The notes below the pieces were generated by a model. It worked only from the letters and a program-made list of their open reading frames with translations, ran no database searches and was not told the DNA's origin. DNA of 23,454 bases from Candidatus Pelagibacter sp. (GTDB lineage: Bacteria > Pseudomonadota > Alphaproteobacteria > Pelagibacterales > Pelagibacteraceae): assembly GCA_002704625.1 (NCBI GenBank), contig PAGZ01000045.1, positions 1 through 23,454 on the forward strand, given 5' to 3'. Within the stretch, counting starts at the first letter, position 1. Every line of letters begins with the position of its first letter. Of the stretch, positions 1 to 7,336 are shown in pieces. A program made the translations under genes and the position numbers.

Positions 1-970
1 TATTTTAAATAAAATAGGATTATCTAATATTGATAATAAAGATTTTTTTAATCCATCTAAATTAAATTTTTACTCAAGTGAGAACCAAAAGATTTGTGAT
101 TTAGATTTATCAAGATTTAATTCTCAGAAATTTAAATATACAACCTTAAAACGATCAGTTTTAATTGAATTGTTAAAAAATAAATTATTTTCGAATAATT
201 TAAAATTTGGAAAAGAGATAAAAAAAGTTTCAAAAATTAAAGACAAACTTTTAATCAATTTTAAGGATAACACAAATGATCTAGTAGACTTTATAATTGT
301 TTCAGATGGCGTCTTTTCAAATACAAAATCAGTTATAGAAAATAAAAATATTCAACCAATCTATAATGGATCAATTGCAATAAGATCAATTCTCAAAAAT
401 TTGTCAGAATTTCATTATGACAAAAATAATATATCACTAGTTATGCTTAAAAATGCTCATGTTGTGATTTATCCAATTAATAAAACAGGAGATTTAAATG
501 TTGTTTGTATAATACGTCAAAAATTATCTAATAATATTGACCTGAAAGCACTAATTAAAAAAGAAATATTTTCACAAAATAAAAATTTGGAAAATCTTTT
601 TGAGAACAAATTAGAATACTGGCCGATTTATACTTCAAAAAAACCCTCAAAATCAATTTATGAAAATTTATTTTATATAGGAGACGCTTTTTATACTTTT
701 CCTCCTACTATGGCTCAGGGCGCCTCCCAGTCAATCGAGGCAGCTAATGAATTATTTGATTTATTATCTAAAGATAATAAACATACCTCTGATCTTTTTT
801 TCAAAAAAAGGTTTGAGAGAACAAAAGTTATTAATCGAAGATCTAAATTAAATCATCATATATTCCATTTTTCCAATCCAATTTTAAAAACGATTAGAAA
901 CAAATCATTAAAAATAATGCTAAAAAATAAAATCTTTTTGAACAATTATATTGGAAAAATTTATAACTAG
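1..970 (+). CDS. FAD-dependent aromatic-ring monooxygenase (UbiH / salicylate hydroxylase-like), 3' part
   Basis: This is the C-terminal part of a flavoprotein monooxygenase of the broad UbiH/salicylate hydroxylase family (COG0654 type). The frame is open to the left edge, so the N-terminus with the expected FAD-binding GxGxxG motif lies outside the window; about 322 residues are visible. An in-frame TTG at 170 is an internal Leu codon and not a credible start. Visible FAD-binding motifs are IIVSDGVFS (the DG motif, near fragment residue 103) and YIGDAFYTFPPTMAQGASQ (the GD motif, near residue 227). The MAQGA form resembles alphaproteobacterial salicylate hydroxylase-like members more than classical UbiH. 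The usual GDAAH is replaced by GDAFY. Members of this family hydroxylate ubiquinone precursors or other aromatics; the substrate cannot be told here. Its stop codon directly abuts the stop of convergent ccrM. Confidence 0.75.
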   Translation, partial: ILNKIGLSNIDNKDFFNPSKLNFYSSENQKICDLDLSRFNSQKFKYTTLKRSVLIELLKNKLFSNNLKFGKEIKKVSKIKDKLLINFKDNTNDLVDFIIVSDGVFSNTKSVIENKNIQPIYNGSIAIRSILKNLSEFHYDKNNISLVMLKNAHVVIYPINKTGDLNVVCIIRQKLSNNIDLKALIKKEIFSQNKNLENLFENKLEYWPIYTSKKPSKSIYENLFYIGDAFYTFPPTMAQGASQSIEAANELFDLLSKDNKHTSDLFFKKRFERTKVINRRSKLNHHIFHFSNPILKTIRNKSLKIMLKNKIFLNNYIGKIYN

Positions 971-2041
971 TTAAGTATTTTTTGATATTAATCTCTGTCT
1001 TAAATTATCTATAGAAACCGAGTTTCCTTTTATATTACAATACCAATAAGTCCAGCCATTATAACTTTCGGTTCCCATGATTTTAGCTGCCACTCTGTGA
1101 ATTGAACCTTCATTACCCTTATGTTTTAAACTTCCATCAGCCATTATTTTTGCATTAATTTTCTTTTTTTGATCAAATAATATAGATCCTGGTTTTATGA
1201 TACCCATTTCAACCAAAGAACCAAAAGGTATCCTAGGTTTAGATTTATTATTCTCAATTGTATCAAGGTAGTTATCTTCAATAACTTTTGTTGAGTTTAT
1301 TCTATTGTATGCTGCGCTAAAATATTTTTTATCTTTTTCTATTCCAAAATACTTTCTACCAAGTTTTTTTGCTACTACAGCAGAAGTTCCAGTTCCTAAG
1401 AATGGGTCAAATATTGAATCACCTTTATTTGTCGTTGCTAATATAATTCTATGTAATAATGCTTCAGGTTTTTGTGTTGAATGAACTTTTTTTCCGTTCT
1501 TTTTTAATCTTTCTTTGCCGTTACAAATAGGAAGTGTCCAGTCCGATCTCATTTGTAAATCATCATTTAAACATTTTAAGGATTGATAATTAAACGTGTA
1601 TTTTGATTTTTTATTTTTTGACGCCCAAATCAAAGTTTCATGCGCATTTGTAAATCGTGTTCCTTTAAAATTTGGCATCGGATTATTTTTTCTCCAAATA
1701 ACATCATTTAATATCCAGTAATTTAAATTTTGAATGTGGTAACCAAGTCTAAAAATATTATGGTAAGTGCCTATCACCCACATAGAACCATTATCCTTTA
1801 AAATTCTTTTACATTCTTTTAACCATTCTTTAGTAAAATCATCGTAATGTTTAAAATTTGAAAATTGATCCCATTTATCATTTACTCCATTAACCTTGCT
1901 ATCGTCAGGTCTTTTTAATTTTTCTCCGATTTGCATATTGTAAGGAGGGTCAGCAAAAACTAAATCAAAAGTTTTATCCGGAATCCTTTTTAAAATTTTT
2001 AGAGACTCACCGTTTATAATCTTGTTAAAAAATTTTGTCAT
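971..2041 (-). CDS. ccrM: CcrM-type adenine-N6 DNA methyltransferase (GANTC)
   Basis: This is a solitary adenine methyltransferase that by family would methylate GANTC, the cell-cycle methylation of many alphaproteobacteria. At 356 residues it is close to the 358 of Caulobacter CcrM. The order is that of a beta-class N6 methylase: the catalytic DPPY motif comes first (residues 31-34) and the SAM-binding motif FDPFLGTGTS near the end of the catalytic domain (211-220). The C-terminal extension, about 272-355, includes GSLVEMGIIKPG and a WTYWYC block and matches the CcrM/RAMA-type DNA-recognition domain. No restriction endonuclease lies nearby, which supports a regulatory rather than a defence role. 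It lies downstream of rnhB on the same strand after an 80-base gap rich in GANTC sites, which suggests autoregulation. The start is the ATG at 2041; no Shine-Dalgarno sequence sits directly upstream. Confidence 0.93.
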   Translation of the reverse strand: MTKFFNKIINGESLKILKRIPDKTFDLVFADPPYNMQIGEKLKRPDDSKVNGVNDKWDQFSNFKHYDDFTKEWLKECKRILKDNGSMWVIGTYHNIFRLGYHIQNLNYWILNDVIWRKNNPMPNFKGTRFTNAHETLIWASKNKKSKYTFNYQSLKCLNDDLQMRSDWTLPICNGKERLKKNGKKVHSTQKPEALLHRIILATTNKGDSIFDPFLGTGTSAVVAKKLGRKYFGIEKDKKYFSAAYNRINSTKVIEDNYLDTIENNKSKPRIPFGSLVEMGIIKPGSILFDQKKKINAKIMADGSLKHKGNEGSIHRVAAKIMGTESYNGWTYWYCNIKGNSVSIDNLRQRLISKNT

Positions 2042-2121
2042 TAATTTAATTCAACCCGAAATTGAATCCTCCGTCAAATTTTTTTTTAACAAATATTGAG
2101 TCTATAATGTGGTGAAGATTC
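1981..2121. promoter_or_regulatory. Cluster of five GANTC (CcrM) sites over the ccrM start and upstream region
   Basis: Five copies of the palindromic CcrM target GANTC are visible: GAATC 1981-1985, GACTC 2004-2008, GAATC 2064-2068, GAGTC 2098-2102 and GATTC 2117-2121. Three are in the 80-base gap upstream of ccrM and two are in its first 20 codons. By base composition about one site per 350 bases would be expected, so this is a local excess. The four other promoter-bearing gaps I scanned (before the tRNA and at hemF/petA, lgt/ubiK and marR/ilvE) contain none. In Caulobacter, GANTC methylation in the ccrM leader affects ccrM expression; the same role here is inferred. Confidence 0.55.
2049..2077 (-). 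promoter_or_regulatory. Candidate ccrM promoter
   Basis: On the minus strand TTGACG (2077-2072) is followed after 17 bases by TTGAAT (2054-2049), a good -35 and a weak -10 element. One GANTC site (2064-2068) lies in the spacer, where methylation could affect polymerase or a methylation-sensing activator. Transcription would begin at about the ATG of ccrM, implying an mRNA with almost no leader. The -10 is poor, so this is only a candidate. Confidence 0.25.
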
Positions 2122-2691
2122 CTATTTCGACAAGATGTTGTGTACGGGTCTATAACTTTTTCTGTGAAAGTTTGTAACTCCGAATTTTTTTAGAGCAACC
2201 AAATGTTGCCATGTACCGTATCCAAAATTTTTATGCCACTTATAGTTTGGAAATTTATTTCCTAATTTTATCATATAAAAATCTCTATAAACTTTTGCCA
2301 CAATAGAAGCAGCTGAAATACATTTAATTTTTTGATCTCCTTTGATTATTGTTTTAGAATTTTTTAATTTATTTGGAGCATGAGTACCGTCGATTAAAAA
2401 AACATCTGGTTTTTTTTTTAATTTTTTTATAGCTCTTTCCATAGATAGCAAAGATGCATTAAAAATATTATATTTATCTATTTCATTTACAGAAGCAGAA
2501 CCAATGGCATACCAAGAATTTTTTTTAATATATTCCGCTATTATAACTCTATTTTTAAAAGAAATAGTTTTTGAATCTCTTAGTAATTTTTTGTTAATAT
2601 TTTTCTTTAAAATAAGTGCACATGAGACAACAGGACCCGCTAAACAACCTCTGCCAACCTCATCTACTCCAGCAAGTAATTTATTTTCCAT
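2122..2691 (-). CDS. rnhB: Ribonuclease HII
   Basis: RNase HII cleaves RNA in RNA-DNA hybrids and starts removal of single ribonucleotides from DNA. The 189-residue protein has the complete family signature: AGVDEVGRG at 7-15 with the acidic pair D10/E11, FLIDG with D101, and AASIVAKVYRD ending in D137. The C-terminal NFGYGTWQHLVAL and HRKSYRPV blocks are also typical. The ATG at 2691 lies inside the end of the upstream uracil-DNA glycosylase gene (11-base overlap), suggesting translational coupling. The neighbours, UDG upstream and CcrM downstream, make this a DNA repair and modification group. An rnhB-ccrM neighbourhood is, to my knowledge, common in alphaproteobacteria. Length and motifs are normal, with no sign of damage. 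Confidence 0.96.
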   Translation of the reverse strand: MENKLLAGVDEVGRGCLAGPVVSCALILKKNINKKLLRDSKTISFKNRVIIAEYIKKNSWYAIGSASVNEIDKYNIFNASLLSMERAIKKLKKKPDVFLIDGTHAPNKLKNSKTIIKGDQKIKCISAASIVAKVYRDFYMIKLGNKFPNYKWHKNFGYGTWQHLVALKKFGVTNFHRKSYRPVHNILSK

Positions 2692-3400
2692 TTAATTTTA
2701 TTTTTAATTCAACAATTTTTTTTTTTATCATTTTTAAATCCACCCAAGCATATTTTTTTTGATCTGGTTGCCTCATAAGAAATGCTGGATGAAAAGATGC
2801 TATAATTGATGGTGTAGCATTTCCAATATTTTTGTTTATCCATTTTCCCCTTGCCTTTGAAATTACTGTTTCACTACCTACAAGTGCGTTTAATGCCGTG
2901 CTGCCTAGTAGCAAAAGTATCTTGGGATTAATTAATTCAATATGTTTAATAAGAAATGGCAAATATCTTTTTATCTCCTCATCAGTTGGCTTTCTGTTCA
3001 TAGGAGGACGAAAGTTTACAACGTTTGAGATGTATACGCTTTTTCTATTTAACTTAATAGCTTCAAGCATTTTATCTAAAAGCTTTCCAGCTCTTCCTAC
3101 AAATGGCTTTCCTTCTTTATCCTCATTAGCCCCTGGACCCTCTCCTATAATCATAATTTTTGCTCCAGGATTACCGTCCGAGAAAACTAAATTTGTCGCA
3201 CTCTTTTTTAATTCACAATTTTTAATGTTATTAATTTTGTTTCTTAATATTTTTAGCTGATCCAATTTGTCTTTTATGTCGAATTTAATATCGTTTTTAT
3301 TATATCTGTTTATAGATTTTTTTTCGTATACCGCTTCATTATTTATGAGTTTGTGGTAAAACTTATTTTTGATTTTTTTTTTAATTAGTTTATTTTTCAT
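2681..3400 (-). CDS. Family 4-like uracil-DNA glycosylase lacking the iron-sulfur cysteines
   Basis: The protein removes uracil from DNA, the first step of base excision repair. The chosen ATG at 3400 gives 239 residues; a longer reading from 3499 would begin at TTG and run into the divergent gene. Family 4 motifs are clear: GEGPGANEDKEGKPFVG followed by AGKLLD, then NVVNFRPPMNRKPTDEE, LLLLGSTALNAL and the C-terminal SFHPAFLMRQPDQKKYAWVDL. Classical family 4 enzymes hold a 4Fe-4S cluster with four cysteines. Here the whole protein has one Cys (in NCELKK), so no such cluster can form; from memory, alphaproteobacterial relatives share this NLVF-type sequence. A Lys/Asn-rich N-terminal segment of about 60 residues precedes the domain. 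The start lies 4 bases from that of the divergent TPR gene, and the end overlaps rnhB. Confidence 0.88.
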   Translation of the reverse strand: MKNKLIKKKIKNKFYHKLINNEAVYEKKSINRYNKNDIKFDIKDKLDQLKILRNKINNIKNCELKKSATNLVFSDGNPGAKIMIIGEGPGANEDKEGKPFVGRAGKLLDKMLEAIKLNRKSVYISNVVNFRPPMNRKPTDEEIKRYLPFLIKHIELINPKILLLLGSTALNALVGSETVISKARGKWINKNIGNATPSIIASFHPAFLMRQPDQKKYAWVDLKMIKKKIVELKIKLNGK

Positions 3401-3404
3401 TGTT

Positions 3405-5108
3405 ATGAGGAAACTTTTATCTATTTTTAGAATATTATTATATACCTTTATTTTTGTTGGTATATTTAATTCATTAAATGCAAGAGTATTAGAATTCAAT
3501 TCTGACGCTAAAAGTATCTCAAACTATTTTTCTGGTTTAATATCTTTTGATAATTTTGAATATCAAACTTCAGAAAGTTTTTTTAAAAAAATAAAAGGAT
3601 TTGAAGGAAAAAATAAAAAATATTCTTCAAGATTAATTCAATCGTACGTAAATTTGCAAAATTATGACGAGGCGTATAAGTATTCAAAAAGTCTGGAAAA
3701 AAGTAATGAGTCAAATTTTGAAAGCAACCTTTTTCTAGGTCTTTACGAATTTAAGAATAATAATTACGACAAAGCTTCATTTTATTTCAAAAGATTAAAA
3801 ACAAAAGGAAACAAGGATAGATTTTTTGAAATTTTAGAATCCTCTCTGAATGTGTGGCCAAAAATTTCAGAGTCAAAAAAAAAAGAAGATATTAAATTAT
3901 TAAATTATGCAAATAAATCTTTTGAAAGTTTGCAGATAATTGAGAGTACATTTGCCCATTGTTTTTTAGAAACTGTCGATGCAGAAAAAAAATTAATTTC
4001 GCTCTTTAATAATGAGCAATATAATTTTTCCAGATATAATTTTTTCGTTTCCAATTATTTCTTTAATAAAAATAAATTAGATGAGTCAAAAAAACTAATA
4101 AATTCTGCACACGAAAAATATCCTGGAAATTTATTAATACATCAATTTAAAAAAGTATTAAACAATAATGAAAAAAATAATAATGTTTTTAATTGCAAAA
4201 ATAGCTCTCATATTATGGCTGAAATATTTTATATTCTTTCTAATATTCTTTCTTCAGAGAGAGAATATAAACTTTCAAATTTTTTTATAAGTTTGTCGAA
4301 ATTTTTAAACCCAAATTTTCATTCATATAATACTTTATTAGCAGAAAATTATATAGTTCTAGAAAGATATGAAACTGCCGAAGTAATTTATAAAAAATTA
4401 TTTAAAGCTGGTTCCGTTTACAAATGGTATTCAGCAAAACAAATTGCATCAATAATGGAAGAAAAAAATAATGACACGGCTCTTAAATATATTTCAGATA
4501 TTTATAAAACTCTGAAAAATCCTGGAATTTATGAGACGTTTGATCTTGCAAATTTTCATAGAAATAACGAAAGCTACAAAGAGTCTATTAATTTATATTC
4601 AAAGATTTTATTAAAAATAAATAAGAAACACAATTTATATCCAGAAATTCTAGAAAGAAGAGGCATGGCATATGAAAGAAACAATAAATGGGAACTTGGT
4701 GAGAAAGATCTTATTGAGTCCCTAAAAGTTAAACCAAACGAACCATATGTAATGAACTATTTGGCCTATAGCTGGATAGAACAAAATACAAATATTGATC
4801 AAGCGTTAGAAATGTTAAAGCAAGCAAACGATTTGAAAAAAAATAATGGATATATAACAGACTCTCTTGGTTGGGCTTTATATAAAACAAAAAACTTTTC
4901 AGAGGCAAAAAAATATCTTGAAATTGCAATGATGTTATTACCAAGAGATCCAATTATTAACGATCATTATGCTGATTGTTTATGGATGAATAATCACAAG
5001 ATTCAAGCAAGATATTATTGGAACAATGTTTTAAAGTCGGATAAAGCAGAAGATGAATTAAAATCAAAAGTTGAAAAAAAAATGTTATTTGGATTGGAAA
5101 ATATCTAA
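3405..5108 (+). CDS. Exported tetratricopeptide-repeat protein of unknown function
   Basis: The predicted protein has 567 residues from the ATG at 3405; a TTG start 12 codons earlier is possible but unlikely. The N-terminus MRKLLSIFR followed by a hydrophobic stretch ending near SLNA looks like a signal peptide, so the mature protein should be periplasmic or membrane-attached. Degenerate TPR helices run through the whole chain (for example YDKASFYFKRL and YETAEVIYKKLF) and become clear in the last 170 residues (WELGEKDLIESLKVKPNEPY, then ITDSLGWALYKTKNFSEAKKYL). From memory, TPR proteins with this C-terminus lie upstream of ispE in other alphaproteobacteria, so it is probably an old conserved gene. 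A scaffolding or envelope-assembly role is possible, but nothing here specifies it. ispE starts 11 bases downstream. Confidence 0.85.
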   Translation: MRKLLSIFRILLYTFIFVGIFNSLNARVLEFNSDAKSISNYFSGLISFDNFEYQTSESFFKKIKGFEGKNKKYSSRLIQSYVNLQNYDEAYKYSKSLEKSNESNFESNLFLGLYEFKNNNYDKASFYFKRLKTKGNKDRFFEILESSLNVWPKISESKKKEDIKLLNYANKSFESLQIIESTFAHCFLETVDAEKKLISLFNNEQYNFSRYNFFVSNYFFNKNKLDESKKLINSAHEKYPGNLLIHQFKKVLNNNEKNNNVFNCKNSSHIMAEIFYILSNILSSEREYKLSNFFISLSKFLNPNFHSYNTLLAENYIVLERYETAEVIYKKLFKAGSVYKWYSAKQIASIMEEKNNDTALKYISDIYKTLKNPGIYETFDLANFHRNNESYKESINLYSKILLKINKKHNLYPEILERRGMAYERNNKWELGEKDLIESLKVKPNEPYVMNYLAYSWIEQNTNIDQALEMLKQANDLKKNNGYITDSLGWALYKTKNFSEAKKYLEIAMMLLPRDPIINDHYADCLWMNNHKIQARYYWNNVLKSDKAEDELKSKVEKKMLFGLENI

Positions 5109-5119
5109 ATTTTTAGTAA

Positions 5120-5980
5120 ATGAAAAATATAGTTCTAAAATCGCCTTCAAAGGTAAATCTATTCTTGAAAGTTGGAAAGAAAATAAAAAATAGAAAATTT
5201 CATCAAATTCAATCTTTAATTTTTCTCACAAATCTTAGCGATGAAATTAAAATAGATAAAATAAACAAATCAAAAGACAAAGTTAAATTTATTGGAAAAT
5301 TTAAAAATAGTGTAAAAAACAAAAATAATAGTGTAAATAAAAGCTTATCACTACTTAGAAAAAAAAAATTAATTTCACCTAAAATTAGATATGAAATTAT
5401 TGTAAAGAAAAATATTCCAGCATTTTCAGGTTTAGGAGGAGGGTCTGGAAATGCAGCAACTATAATCAAATATTTTTTAAAAAAAAAAAAAATCACAGAA
5501 AATATTATCAATTATTTTTCAAAAAAACTTGGCACTGATTTTAAAGTTTTTTTTAAATCAAATAAAATATTTCAGGAAGGTTTCTCAAAAATAAATAAGT
5601 TTAGTTTTAACGGGAATTTTTATTTATTAATAATTTTCCCTTTTTTAAAATGTTCCACAAAGGAGATTTATAATAAATTACGAGATTATGAGGTAATTAG
5701 AAAAAAACAATATAACAAAAAAATTTCAAAACTAGAATTGATAAATAAACTTAAATTTGAAAATAACTCCCTAGAAAGTGTTGTAATCAATAAGTTCCCT
5801 GTTGTTGAGAGGATTCTGTCAGAATTAGATTTTTCTGAAAATTGCGAATTTTCTAGAGTAACTGGATCTGGATCGGCTTGTTTTGGCTTGTTTTTAAATA
5901 AAAGACATGGAACCAACGCGTTAAAAAGGATTAAAAAGATATTCCCTAGATTTTGGTGTGCTCTATGTAAAACTATTTAA
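5120..5980 (+). CDS. ispE: 4-diphosphocytidyl-2-C-methyl-D-erythritol kinase
   Basis: IspE phosphorylates CDP-methylerythritol with ATP in the non-mevalonate (MEP) pathway to isopentenyl diphosphate, needed here for quinones and the lipid carrier of wall synthesis. The 286-residue protein shows the GHMP-kinase plan. SPSKVNLFLKV at 8-18 carries the catalytic Lys. IPAFSGLGGGSGNAAT at 99-113 is the glycine-rich ATP loop. KKLGTDFKVFF carries the catalytic Asp at 140. RVTGSGSACFGLF near the C-terminus is the GHMP C motif. The loop reads SGNAA rather than the common SSDAA or SADAA. A run of 14 A residues (5479-5492) encodes a KKKK stretch just after the ATP loop and could cause slippage. It is read with the upstream TPR gene. 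The ATG at 5120 has no visible Shine-Dalgarno sequence. Confidence 0.95.
   Translation: MKNIVLKSPSKVNLFLKVGKKIKNRKFHQIQSLIFLTNLSDEIKIDKINKSKDKVKFIGKFKNSVKNKNNSVNKSLSLLRKKKLISPKIRYEIIVKKNIPAFSGLGGGSGNAATIIKYFLKKKKITENIINYFSKKLGTDFKVFFKSNKIFQEGFSKINKFSFNGNFYLLIIFPFLKCSTKEIYNKLRDYEVIRKKQYNKKISKLELINKLKFENNSLESVVINKFPVVERILSELDFSENCEFSRVTGSGSACFGLFLNKRHGTNALKRIKKIFPRFWCALCKTI
5479..5492 (+). repeat. 14-base A homopolymer inside ispE
   Basis: Fourteen consecutive A bases lie in codons about 120-125 of ispE (reading LKKKKI). It is the longest homopolymer I noticed in the window; others in coding regions are 9 to 11 bases. The reading frame is intact as given. Confidence 0.9.
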
Positions 5981-5993
5981 AAATGTTTTATTG

Positions 5994-6002
5994 TGATATA
6001 TC
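5994..6002 (+). promoter_or_regulatory. Candidate extended -10 element for tRNA-Gln
   Basis: TGATATATC reads as a TGn extension followed by the -10-like TATATC, ending 10 bases before the tRNA 5' end at 6013. No good -35 is visible upstream, which is compatible with an extended -10 promoter. The tRNA could also be processed from a longer ispE transcript. Confidence 0.3.
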
Positions 6003-6012
6003 GAAAAAACTT

Positions 6013-6086
6013 TGGGGCGTAGCCAAGCGGTAAGGCAGTGGTTTTTGGTACCACCATCCTAGGTTCGAATCCTAGCGCCCCAGCCA
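6013..6086 (+). tRNA. tRNA-Gln (anticodon UUG), CCA encoded
   Basis: A full cloverleaf can be folded by hand. The acceptor TGGGGCG (6013-6019) pairs with CGCCCCA (6076-6082). The D stem is GCC/GGC with loop AAGCGGTAA. The anticodon stem GTGGT/ACCAC encloses the loop TTTTGGT, giving anticodon TTG at 6045-6047. The variable region has four bases, and the T arm is CTAGG-TTCGAAT-CCTAG. Discriminator G6083 is followed by an encoded CCA (6084-6086). UUG reads CAA, the Gln codon favoured in AT-rich genes, and CAG by wobble. The next start codon, for cca, is only 5 bases after the CCA. Confidence 0.97.
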
Positions 6087-6091
6087 ACAAT

Positions 6092-7336
6092 ATGCTTTTA
6101 ATTAATAACATTAAAAAGTTCCTATTTCCTTTTTATAAAGAAAAAGAAATTAAACAAATTTTTCAAATATTAAACGCAAATGGGAATAACAATGCAATGT
6201 TAGTAGGAGGCTGCGTAAGAAATTTTTTAAACAATCAAAAAATTGATGACATTGATATAGCAACTATCTTCACACCTGATGAAATAGTAGATAAATTTTC
6301 TAGCTCAGATTACAAGATTATTAAAACAGGAATTGAACACGGAACTATAACTCTATCTAAGGAAGGAAAAAATTTCGAAATTACTACTCTCAGAAAAGAT
6401 ATTACCACGGATGGAAGACATGCAAAAGTTTCTTATTCAACTGATTGGGAGGCTGATTCAGAGAGAAGGGATTTTACAATTAATGCAATTTATTTAGACC
6501 AAAGAGGAAAAATATTTGACCCACAAAATGGCAAAAAGGATTTAAAAGATAAAAAAATTAAATTTATTGGGGATCCACAAAAAAGAATTCAGGAAGATTA
6601 TCTAAGGATTATAAGATATTTAAGGTTTTCACTTCAATACAAGGACTTCCATAAAGATGATGAGACCATAAAAATTATTAAAAAAAATCTAAATGGAGTA
6701 TTAAAACTTTCAAAAGAAAGAATTTTTATGGAATTAAAAAAGATTATAAATTTGGAAAATGTAACTGATGTTTTTTTAAATAAGGAAATAAATGAAATTT
6801 TTGAGATGATATTTCCTGAATTTAAATATCTAGGTAGAATTAAAGGTTTAGATAAAGAAATTTATAAAAAATTCCTAAAAAATGATAAAAATTTATTTTT
6901 ATCATTATTGTTAGTGGGCGATACAGATAATCATATTTATTTTGGACACAAATACAAAACTTCTAATCAATTAAAAAATTATTTGAATTTCATGAGTCAG
7001 AATTTTATTAAAGCACAAAAAAATAAAAATTTTTTTAAAAAAGATATTAAAAAAAATATTTATTATGATGGTAAAGATAAGTTTTTATCTTTTGCTAAAT
7101 TTTATTTTATTTTAAATTATCCAAAAAAATTCAATAAAATTAAATCAATGTTAGATACAATTAATTCCATTAATATTCCTAAATTTCCAATTACGGGAAA
7201 GTTATTATTAGACAAAGGTTTGAAAAGCGGGAAAAAAATGGGTGATCTTTTAAAAGAAATCGAAAAGTATTGGGTTGAAAATAATTTTAGTATAGATGAT
7301 GAAGAGTTAAAAAATATATTAAAAAAACATATTTAA
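6092..7336 (+). CDS. cca: tRNA CCA-adding enzyme / poly(A) polymerase family nucleotidyltransferase
   Basis: This class II nucleotidyltransferase is expected to add or repair the 3' CCA of tRNAs; family relatives include poly(A) polymerase I. The 414-residue protein contains the catalytic head motif LVGGCVRNF (37-45) with the metal-binding pair in IDDIDIA (D53, D55). RRDFTINA (125-132) is the ribose/base recognition motif, and the block RIQEDYLRIIRYLRF follows. The C-terminal half is the Lys/Asn-rich helical body. The start is the ATG at 6092; an in-frame GTG at 6038 lies inside the tRNA-Gln anticodon stem and is rejected. In many alphaproteobacteria a single such protein does the CCA job; whether this one adds CCA or poly(A) cannot be settled by eye. 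It ends one base from the convergent greA stop. Confidence 0.9.
   Translation: MLLINNIKKFLFPFYKEKEIKQIFQILNANGNNNAMLVGGCVRNFLNNQKIDDIDIATIFTPDEIVDKFSSSDYKIIKTGIEHGTITLSKEGKNFEITTLRKDITTDGRHAKVSYSTDWEADSERRDFTINAIYLDQRGKIFDPQNGKKDLKDKKIKFIGDPQKRIQEDYLRIIRYLRFSLQYKDFHKDDETIKIIKKNLNGVLKLSKERIFMELKKIINLENVTDVFLNKEINEIFEMIFPEFKYLGRIKGLDKEIYKKFLKNDKNLFLSLLLVGDTDNHIYFGHKYKTSNQLKNYLNFMSQNFIKAQKNKNFFKKDIKKNIYYDGKDKFLSFAKFYFILNYPKKFNKIKSMLDTINSINIPKFPITGKLLLDKGLKSGKKMGDLLKEIEKYWVENNFSIDDEELKNILKKHI

Noticed and set aside
3401..3499. Longer N-terminus for the uracil-DNA glycosylase (start at 3499)
   Set aside because: The start would be TTG, and the extension is antisense to the signal-peptide region of the TPR gene.
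6038..6091. In-frame upstream extension of cca through tRNA-Gln from a GTG
   Set aside because: The extension lies within the folded tRNA sequence, and the product matches family N-termini from the ATG at 6092.
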